A DNA stretch of 36,836 nt, taken from Mycobacterium gordonae (GTDB lineage: Bacteria; Actinomycetota; Actinomycetes; Mycobacteriales; Mycobacteriaceae). The notes beneath the pieces are model-generated. The model saw nothing but the letters and a program-made list of their open reading frames with translations. It made no database searches and was not told the DNA's origin. Position numbers and translations under genes: made by a program. The stretch is taken from the NCBI RefSeq assembly GCF_002101675.1, contig NZ_LQOY01000044.1:1-36836 (forward strand), written 5' to 3'. Below are positions 31,701 through 36,836 of the stretch, piece by piece (position 1 is the first letter of the stretch; every line of letters starts with the position of its first letter).

Positions 31701-32169
31701 CCAGCTGCAGCAGTGCGGTGACCTTCGCCGAGCGGGCCAGCTTGGTGTCGGTGACCCGGTAGCGCTCGCCGTCGCGGATCAGGAAGTCGGCGAAACCGAC
31801 GAAGCGGCCGTCGAACATGGCCGCCTGGTAGACCACCGGTGCGCTTTTGGCGATGGCGCGACGGGTGGCCTCTGCCGCTGCCGTCAGCCCGGCGTGGGTG
31901 TAGGCGGGACGGCCGATGACAGCGATTTCGTCGCCGTATTGCGCGCGCAGCCGGTCTAGTCTCCGGCGCTCGTGGTCATCACCGAGAACGGCCGTGCGGG
32001 CCAGCAATTCGTCCTCGACGGACACGGCCGTGCCGCGTCCGAGCTTGGCGTCGAAATCTCGCAGCAGGGCGTACTCGCATCGCGCGGCGGACGCGAGATC
32101 CGATGCGCTGTAGACGATGTTGCCGTCAGTGACGAACACAGGTGTAACGGTAGGCGAGGGGTGTGACAT
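28741..32169 (-). CDS. RecB-like nuclease / RNase H-like / SF1 helicase fusion (Rv1251c-like)
   Basis: A 1142-residue multidomain protein. Residues about 10-260 form a RecB/Cas4-like nuclease of the TM0106 type: DTKLA (about 140) is the metal motif, and Cys31 with CFRCPLC (about 227) could hold an Fe-S cluster as in AddB/Cas4. Residues about 315-530 resemble an RNase_H_2 DEDD exonuclease (VFFDFEGDPLW, YHYAAYEKTALLRLA). The C-terminal half is an Upf1/Dna2-like SF1 helicase: Walker A GPPGTGKT (774-781), DEAG (about 878), LLGDPQQLPQV, LSYRMHP, TVDKFQGGQAP and NVAISRAQ. Rv1251c is its homologue. ATG at 32169 is used; GTG at 32139 is equally good and matches the start I recall for Rv1251c. Longer forms run into PGRS-like DNA. 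Likely DNA/RNA repair or degradation; not tested. Confidence 0.85.
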   Translation of the reverse strand: MSHPSPTVTPVFVTDGNIVYSASDLASAARCEYALLRDFDAKLGRGTAVSVEDELLARTAVLGDDHERRRLDRLRAQYGDEIAVIGRPAYTHAGLTAAAEATRRAIAKSAPVVYQAAMFDGRFVGFADFLIRDGERYRVTDTKLARSAKVTALLQLAAYADALTAAGVPIAPDAELELGDGTVVRYRLSDLMPVYRTQRAQLQRLLDGHYAAGRAVRWDDDEVQACFRCPLCTEQLRAADDLLLVAGMRISQREKLIDVGITTIGELAARRRPVPGLSAGSLDKLTAQAELQIRQRESGAAQFEVADPQPLALLPEPNPGDVFFDFEGDPLWTADGHQWGLEYLFGVLEGGPAGRFRPLWAHNRIDEREALKEFLALVAKRRRRYPNMHIYHYAAYEKTALLRLAGRYGVGEDEVDDLLRNGVLVDLYPLVRKSIRVGAESLSLKALEPLYMGAQLRSGDVTTATDSITSYARYCELVAGGRADEAATVLKEIEEYNHYDCLSTRKLRDWLLILAWESGVTPIGVQPVPERGAIEDHDPLAATLAKFTGDAAAGDRTPEQTAVALIAAARGYHQREDKPFWWSHFDRLNYPVDKWSDSTDVFVVESASVVTDWHTPPRARKPQRRVRLTGELTRGDLSQEVFALYEPPAPPGMAEDPDRRGAGRAEVVGVDDPSLPAEVTILERTTRDGNTFQQLPFALTPGPPVKTTALRLSVASTAHAVAAGLPQLPHTALMDLLLRRPPRTRAGLPRSADTIADITAATLGLDSSYLAVHGPPGTGKTHTAARVIKSLVTDHSWRVGVVAQSHAAVENVLDCVIDAGLDPALVAKKGASAARWQEIDASHYQAFIADHPGCVIGGTAWDFANAERVSPGCLDLLVIDEAGQFCLANTIAVAPAATNLLLLGDPQQLPQVSQGTHPEKVDISALEWLVDGQQTLPDERGYFLDLSYRMHPDVCAAVSALSYEGRLRSHAEFTAARRLHGHDPGVHVLPVRHHGNSTDSPEEAAAIVAEIGRLLGRPWTDEHGTRPLAASDVLVLAPYNAQVTLIRDQLTKARLAAVRVGTVDKFQGGQAPIVFISMTASSIDEVPRGISFLLNRNRLNVAISRAQYAAIIVRSEMLTQYLPATPAGLVDLGAFLALTGGQ

Positions 32170-32240
32170 GTCGGCGTGCCGGTCGTCGCGAGCAACAACG
32201 GTGACAGTGGCGCGGCCACCACCGTCGGCAGGAGCTACCG

Positions 32241-32532
32241 ATGGCAACGGTGCCCCGGGCGGCGGTCTCGGCGGCAACGGAAATGATAGCGGGAAAGCCG
32301 AAGCGACCGGCACCGGCGCGGTCTCACCCCGGGTGTCGGCGCGGCGGCCTGCATGCAGGTGATGACGTGGCCTACCGCGGCCGAGGTGGCGGCGGCGAAG
32401 ACGCCGACATCGTCTGCATGCTCATCGGTGGCGCGGAGCCGCGTCCGGCAACCTGGGCGGCCAGGGCGGCAACCTGAACGTCTTGGGCAACAGCGGAGGG
32501 GACGGCGACAGCGCAGGTCAATCCGCCCACGC
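32241..32532 (+). pseudogene. Decayed PGRS-like fragment (gene-free interval)
   Basis: The 363 bp between the helicase start (32169) and the lprE stop (32533) hold no intact gene. On the plus strand, short Gly-rich pieces in the PGRS style are visible but interrupted by a stop and changes of frame: NGAPGGGLGGNGND near 32262 and GNLGGQGGNLNVLGNSGGDG near 32447. I read this as a remnant of a PE_PGRS gene. A PE domain is not seen. It may equally be GC-rich spacer with chance Gly codons. Confidence 0.4.
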
Positions 32533-33114
32533 TCAGCGGCCCGGCGAATTACCGATGATCTCCACTCCGCTGCCGTTCCAGCGGAACTTCACCGTGGCGG
32601 GTAGGCCGACCCCACTGGCGAACGTCAGCGCGACGGTGTCCCCGGTGCTCTGCGCCGGGTCGACCCCGTTGAATCCGTAGGTGTCCGGTACGCCCTGCGG
32701 GATGAACTTGCCCAGGTGGAACAGCACCGCGCGGGTGGTCGGATTGTCCACGTTGGTATTGGCCTTGATGATCACCGCGGACAGCTGCGCGCACTCGTTG
32801 TAGTTGCCGCCTAACGGTTCTGGGTTCCAGGGTTGTTGGCTGCGTGGGTCGCGGGGCAGTTCCGAGACGACTTTGGCGATGGTCGGTGAGCCCAGGTTCA
32901 CCGCGCACGGGTCGGGCGGCGCCTCGCTACTGGACGGGGCTGCAGTGCCCGGCGGTGGGTTCGCCGGTCCCGCCGTCATGGCCGCCGATGTGGGTTTGGT
33001 GGCCTGCGGCGTCTTGGCGACCGTCGAATCCCCCGACCCGCATCCGGCCAACGCCAGCGTGCAGACGGCAACCAGCGGGGCGGCGCGGTAGGGCAGGGTC
33101 CACACACCGGGCAC
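32533..33114 (-). CDS. lprE: Lipoprotein LprE
   Basis: A 193-residue lipoprotein: short basic N-terminus, hydrophobic signal and lipobox ALAGC (Cys25), then a Thr/Pro/Ser-rich spacer and a conserved C-terminal domain of about 115 residues (NLGSPTIAKVVSELPRDPRS, GGNYNECAQLSAVIIKANT). The last segment is almost identical to Rv1252c. Function is not certain; LprE has been linked to survival in macrophages in M. tuberculosis (from memory). The GTG at 33114 reproduces the PGVW start of Rv1252c; the same frame continues to 33624, rejected because it runs antisense through deaD. Divergent from deaD with only 72 bp between start codons. Confidence 0.9.
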   Translation of the reverse strand: MPGVWTLPYRAAPLVAVCTLALAGCGSGDSTVAKTPQATKPTSAAMTAGPANPPPGTAAPSSSEAPPDPCAVNLGSPTIAKVVSELPRDPRSQQPWNPEPLGGNYNECAQLSAVIIKANTNVDNPTTRAVLFHLGKFIPQGVPDTYGFNGVDPAQSTGDTVALTFASGVGLPATVKFRWNGSGVEIIGNSPGR

Positions 33115-33170
33115 CGTACCGTCATCGGGGCCAGGGGTGCGGCAGGCATGGCCGCCCGGGCGGCACACTC

Positions 33171-33176
33171 TAGACT
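33171..33176 (+). promoter_or_regulatory. Candidate -10 element of deaD, near-leaderless
   Basis: TAGACT at 33171-33176 fits TANNNT; a start site about 7 nt downstream falls at 33183-33187, at or just before the ATG at 33187. No good ribosome-binding site precedes this ATG, so a leaderless or nearly leaderless mRNA is suggested, as is common in mycobacteria. Confidence 0.45.
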
Positions 33177-33186
33177 TCATCTCCTG

Positions 33187-34911
33187 ATGGCAATTCCGGA
33201 CAGTCCCCCCGAAACGCCCGTGACGACGTTCGCCGACCTGCAGATTCATCCCGATGTCGTGCGCGCGATCGCTGCCGTGGGCTACGAATCCCCGACCGGG
33301 ATCCAGGAGGCGACCATTCCGGCCCTGATGGCGGGCTCGGATGTGGTGGGTCTGGCCCAGACCGGCACCGGCAAAACGGCGGCGTTCGCGCTGCCGATCC
33401 TGTCCAAGATCGACACCACCAGCAAGGCCACCCAGGCGCTGGTGCTGGCGCCTACCCGCGAGTTGGCCCTGCAGGTGGCCGAGGCGTTCAGCCGCTACGG
33501 CGCCCAGCTGCGGCAGCTCAACGTGTTGCCCATCTACGGCGGGTCGTCGTACACGGTGCAACTGGCCGGGCTCAAGCGCGGTGCCCAGGTCGTGGTCGGC
33601 ACCCCGGGCCGCGTCATCGACCACCTGGAGCGCGGCACCCTGGATTTATCCCGGGTCGACTACCTGGTGCTCGACGAGGCCGACGAGATGCTCACCATGG
33701 GCTTCGCCGAAGAGGTCGACCGCATACTGTCCGAAACGCCGGAATACAAGCAGGTGGCCCTCTTCTCGGCCACCATGCCACCGGCCATCCGCAAGATCAC
33801 CACCAAATACCTGCATGATCCGCTGGAAGTCACGTCCAAAGCGAAAACGGCTACCGCCGACAACATTTCGCAGCGCTACATCCAAGTGGCGGGTCCCCGC
33901 AAGATGGACGCGCTGACGCGAGTCCTCGAGGTCGAGCCGTTCGAGGCGATGATCGTCTTCGTCCGCACCAAGCAGGCGACCGAGGAGGTGGCCGAAAGGC
34001 TGCGCGCCCGCGGCTTTTCCGCGGCCGCCATCAACGGCGACATCCCGCAGGGCCAGCGGGAAAGGACCATCGCGGCCCTGAAGGAAGGCGGTTTGAAAGG
34101 GATCGACATCTTGGTCGCCACCGACGTCGCCGCCCGCGGGCTGGACGTCGAGCGCATCTCCCACGTCCTCAACTACGACATCCCGCACGACACCGAGTCC
34201 TACGTACACCGCATCGGGCGCACCGGCCGGGCCGGACGCTCCGGCAACGCGCTGCTGTTCGTGTCGCCGCGGGAACGTCACCTGCTCAAGGCGATCGAAA
34301 AGGCAACGCGACAAACACTTATCGAGGCCGAGTTGCCCTCGGTCGAGGACGTCAACGCCCAGCGGGTGGCCAAATTCGCCGATTCGATCACCGACGCACT
34401 GGGCAGCCCGGGCATCGAACTGTTCCGCCGCCTGGTCGAGGACTACGAACGCGAACACGACGTTCCGATGGCCGATATCGCGGCGGCGCTGGCGTTGCAG
34501 TCCCGCGACGGCGAGGCCTTCCTGTTGGCGCCGGATCCGCCGCCGGAGCACCGGGAGCGTCGTAAGGAGCGAGACCGCGAGCGACCGGAAAGGCCAAGGC
34601 CGACAAAAGCTTTCACCACCTACCGCATCGACGTCGGCAAGCGGCACCGCATCGGCCCGGGCGCCATCGTCGGCGCCATCGCCAACGAGGGGGGCCTGCA
34701 TCGCAGCGATTTCGGTCATATCGCGATCGGCCCGGACTTCTCGATGGTCGAGCTTCCGGCCAAGCTGCCCCGGGCGACGCTGAAAAAGCTTGAACAGACC
34801 CGTATCTCGGGAGTGCTGATCAACCTGCGGCCGGACCGGCGTTCGGAGAAAGCCCAGACACCGCGGCAACCCGGCGGCAAGGGCAAGCCGAGCCGAAAGC
34901 GCGGCGCATGA
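33187..34911 (+). CDS. deaD: DEAD-box RNA helicase DeaD/CsdA
   Basis: ATP-dependent RNA helicase acting in ribosome assembly and RNA turnover. The 574-residue protein has the Q motif (Gln40, with the upstream aromatic), Walker A AQTGTGKT (57-64), DEAD (163-166), SAT, and the HRIGRTGRAGR motif VI. The C-terminal third holds a CsdA/DbpA-type RNA-binding domain (YRIDVGKRHRIGPGAIVGAI, then the GGLHRSDFGHIAIG pattern), followed by a basic tail. ATG at 33187 matches the start of Rv1253 in context, and 33148 is rejected. The stop overlaps the acyltransferase start by 4 bp (ATGA). Confidence 0.94.
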   Translation: MAIPDSPPETPVTTFADLQIHPDVVRAIAAVGYESPTGIQEATIPALMAGSDVVGLAQTGTGKTAAFALPILSKIDTTSKATQALVLAPTRELALQVAEAFSRYGAQLRQLNVLPIYGGSSYTVQLAGLKRGAQVVVGTPGRVIDHLERGTLDLSRVDYLVLDEADEMLTMGFAEEVDRILSETPEYKQVALFSATMPPAIRKITTKYLHDPLEVTSKAKTATADNISQRYIQVAGPRKMDALTRVLEVEPFEAMIVFVRTKQATEEVAERLRARGFSAAAINGDIPQGQRERTIAALKEGGLKGIDILVATDVAARGLDVERISHVLNYDIPHDTESYVHRIGRTGRAGRSGNALLFVSPRERHLLKAIEKATRQTLIEAELPSVEDVNAQRVAKFADSITDALGSPGIELFRRLVEDYEREHDVPMADIAAALALQSRDGEAFLLAPDPPPEHRERRKERDRERPERPRPTKAFTTYRIDVGKRHRIGPGAIVGAIANEGGLHRSDFGHIAIGPDFSMVELPAKLPRATLKKLEQTRISGVLINLRPDRRSEKAQTPRQPGGKGKPSRKRGA

Positions 34912-36044
34912 CGGTGTCGGAAGCCGAGGACGCCCAGGGCGGTCTCGAGCAGACCTCTGGCGTCGACCGGGTCGCGTCGCTGACCGGTGTCCGTGCCGTT
35001 GCCGCGCTGCTGGTGGTGGGCACCCACGCGGCCTACACCACCGGCAAGTACACGCACGGTTACTGGGGCCTGGTCGGTGCTCGCATGGAGATCGGCGTCC
35101 CGATGTTCTTCGTGCTGTCGGGCTACTTGCTGTTCCGCCCGTGGGTGAAATCCGCGGCCACCGGCAGCCCGTGGCCGTCGGTGCGTCGCTACGCGCGTAA
35201 CCGGGTGCGGCGGATCATGCCCGCCTACGTCGTCACGGTGCTGTTCGCCTACGTGCTGTATCACTACCGCGAGGCCGGTCCCAATCCCGGCCACAGCTGG
35301 CTGGGCCTGGTCCGGAACCTCACGCTGACCCAGATTTACACCGACGGCTACCTCGGCAAGTACCTGCACCAAGGCCTGACCCAGATGTGGAGCCTGGCGG
35401 TGGAAGCCGCCTTCTACGTGACGCTTCCGCTGCTGGCCTATCTGCTGTTGGTGGTGCTCAGCCGGCGACGATGGCAACCGAAACTGGTGCTGGCGGCGCT
35501 GGCGGCGCTGACGCTGATCAGCCCTGGCTGGCTGGTGCTGGTGCACATCGACCGCTTTTTTCCCGACGGCGCGCGGCTGTGGTTGCCCACGTACCTGGCC
35601 TGGTTCCTGGGCGGCATGATCTTGACGGTGCTGCAGCAGATGGGGGTGCGCTGCTACGCGTTCGCGGCCATCCCGCTGGCCGTCGTCTGCTATTTCATCG
35701 TCTCCACTCCGATCGCGGGCGCCCCCACCACCTCACCGGCGTCGCTGCCCGAAGCGCTGTGGAAGACGGGGTTCTACGCGGTGATCGCCACGCTGGCGGT
35801 GGCGCCGCTGGCCCTGGGAGACACGGGCTGGTATTCCCGGCTGCTGTCCAGCGCGCCGATGGTCTGGCTCGGCGAGATCTCCTATGAGATCTTCCTGATC
35901 CACTTGATCACAATGGAATTCGCGATGGTGTACATCGTGCGGGCGCACGTCTACACCGGCCCGATGCTGAACCTGTTCGTCGCCACCATGGTGGTGACCA
36001 TCCCGCTGGCCTGGCTGCTGCACCGGTTCACCCGGGTTCGATGA
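34908..36044 (+). CDS. Acyltransferase-3 family membrane protein (Rv1254-like)
   Basis: A 378-residue integral membrane acyltransferase of the OafA/YrhL type, with about ten helices and no SGNH domain. The signature opens the protein: SLTGVRAVAALLVVGTHAAY, with Arg29 and His40 as the expected functional residues, then FFVLSGYLLFRPW and, further on, an MWSLAVEAAFYVTLPLL motif typical of the family. The donor and acceptor are unknown; such enzymes acylate sugars, glycolipids or wall polymers. The ATG overlaps the deaD stop, so the two are co-translated, an unexpected pairing of RNA helicase and envelope enzyme. Close to Rv1254. Confidence 0.88.
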   Translation: MTVSEAEDAQGGLEQTSGVDRVASLTGVRAVAALLVVGTHAAYTTGKYTHGYWGLVGARMEIGVPMFFVLSGYLLFRPWVKSAATGSPWPSVRRYARNRVRRIMPAYVVTVLFAYVLYHYREAGPNPGHSWLGLVRNLTLTQIYTDGYLGKYLHQGLTQMWSLAVEAAFYVTLPLLAYLLLVVLSRRRWQPKLVLAALAALTLISPGWLVLVHIDRFFPDGARLWLPTYLAWFLGGMILTVLQQMGVRCYAFAAIPLAVVCYFIVSTPIAGAPTTSPASLPEALWKTGFYAVIATLAVAPLALGDTGWYSRLLSSAPMVWLGEISYEIFLIHLITMEFAMVYIVRAHVYTGPMLNLFVATMVVTIPLAWLLHRFTRVR

Positions 36045-36200
36045 CTTCTTTGGTTGCCGCCGGCGGGGCGGGCGGCTGAGGCGATCGGTGGGGTTGATCG
36101 CGCCATGTTGCGGCGAATCCAACCGGCTCTTGGCGGACCCGCGTAAAGTCCCGCAACGATCGTGAACTAATCGGTGCCGTCAAATCTCCCGGGAGCCTAG

Positions 36201-36836
36201 ATGTCGTCTTACTTGATCGCCCTACCCGAGGCCTTTACGGCGGCGTCCGCGGACCTGACCGGGCTCGGAGCCGCGATCCATCAGGCCAACGCGGCGGCGG
36301 CAGCTTCGACCACAGGTCTGGTGTCCGCGGCCGCCGACGAGGTGTCGACGTCGATCGCTCAGTTGTTCGGTGGCTATGCCCAGGAATACCAGTCGATCAG
36401 CGCACAAGTGTCGGCGTTTCACGAAGAATTCGTGCTGGCCTTGGCCCGGGCGGGTCTGGCGTACGGGGCGGCCGAAGCGGCCAGCGTCAACCCGCTGCAA
36501 ACCGTGGTCGACGACATCCTGGCGGTGATCAACGCTCCCACCAAGTTTCTGCTGAACCGGCCGTTGATCGGCAATGGCACCGACGGAGCCGCCGGTACCG
36601 GGCAGGCGGGCGGCGCTGGTGGGATCTTGTTCGGCAACGGGGGCAACGGCGGGTCCGGTGCGCCGGGCCAGGCCGGCGGAACCGGTGGTGCCGCTGGCAT
36701 CTTCTACGGCTTCGGTGGCACCGGAGGCGCTGGTGGCGCCGGGGCCGCGGGCGGTGACGGCGGTGCCTCCGCCCTTCTGTTCGGCGGCGGTGGCACCGGT
36801 GGCACCGGTGGGGCCGGGGCGGCCGGAGGCCGGGCT
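36201..36836 (+). CDS. PE_PGRS family protein (3' end outside window)
   Basis: The first 212 codons of a PE_PGRS gene, open to the right edge. Residues 1 to about 95 are a PE domain: Pro9-Glu10 in ALPEAF, helical hairpin residues, and the secretion motif YxxxE at Tyr88-Glu92 (YGAAE). A linker ending NRPLIGNG (the usual GRPLIGNG junction) leads into Gly-Gly-Ala/Asn repeats ([16 protein letters not shown]). PE proteins of this kind are exported by ESX-5 to the cell surface. The ATG at 36201 has GGGAG nine bases upstream. The 156-bp gap after the acyltransferase gene shows no other feature. Confidence 0.9.
   Translation, partial: MSSYLIALPEAFTAASADLTGLGAAIHQANAAAAASTTGLVSAAADEVSTSIAQLFGGYAQEYQSISAQVSAFHEEFVLALARAGLAYGAAEAASVNPLQTVVDDILAVINAPTKFLLNRPLIGNGTDGAAGTGQAGGAGGILFGNGGNGGSGAPGQAGGTGGAAGIFYGFGGTGGAGGAGAAGGDGGASALLFGGGGTGGTGGAGAAGGRA

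Noticed and set aside
32170..32313. N-terminal extension of the helicase gene
   Set aside because: Pro/Ala-rich sequence antisense to a PGRS-like patch, absent from Rv1251c as recalled.

Overview
The window is a stretch of chromosome from a slow-growing, PE_PGRS-bearing Mycobacterium outside the M. tuberculosis complex (M. marinum/M. kansasii-like in character; the species cannot be fixed from sequence alone). GC content is very high, GTG/TTG starts are common, genes overlap by 4 bp (ATGA/GTGA), and gene order follows M. tuberculosis Rv1220c to Rv1254 almost step by step. Comparisons with M. tuberculosis are from memory, not from a search. A PE_PGRS gene is cut by each window edge. I see no tRNA, rRNA, CRISPR array, insertion sequence or prophage.

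Layout. 1-1085: 3' part of a PE_PGRS protein with a C-terminal histidine-phosphatase domain, split from its Gly-rich part by a run of 17 G. 1087-5462: an O-methyltransferase facing the envelope-stress cluster sigE-rseA-htrA-tatB, where htrA and tatB are joined by a tandem 54-bp MIRU-type repeat. 5528-10848: leftward genes mrp, a lytic transglycosylase-like protein, a DUF1003 membrane protein, an MgtE_N/CBS protein and a Pro-rich DUF4190-type membrane protein. 11020-16368: a rightward operon of a GS17M-like protein, the trehalose importer lpqY-sugA-sugB-sugC, and an extra gene with a SUFU-like domain. 16452-21058: corA (leftward), then mdh, a malic enzyme and lpqZ (rightward). 21066-26847: an SDR, kgd and a small membrane protein (all leftward). 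27037-36044: an MFS exporter, a very large nuclease/helicase, a decayed PGRS-like patch, lprE, then deaD overlapping an acyltransferase-3 gene. 36201-end: start of a second PE_PGRS gene.

How the genes work together. SigE, its zinc anti-sigma RseA, the HtrA protease and TatB form an envelope-stress and export unit. LpqY-SugABC reimports trehalose released during mycolate transfer. Mdh, malic enzyme and Kgd act around malate, oxaloacetate, pyruvate and 2-oxoglutarate.

Differences from M. tuberculosis (from memory): Rv1225c-Rv1228 are absent between tatB and mrp; the SUFU-like gene is added after sugC; malic enzyme replaces vapBC33/PE_PGRS23 after mdh; relBE is absent between the SDR and kgd. 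The most interesting non-coding items are the 17-G tract, the MIRU-coupled htrA/tatB junction, two hairpins with the same GTGC loop in the htrA leader, a CRP-like site before the transglycosylase gene, a 24-bp direct repeat before kgd, and recurring AGACGCAAAA/TTTTGCGTCT terminator hairpins.
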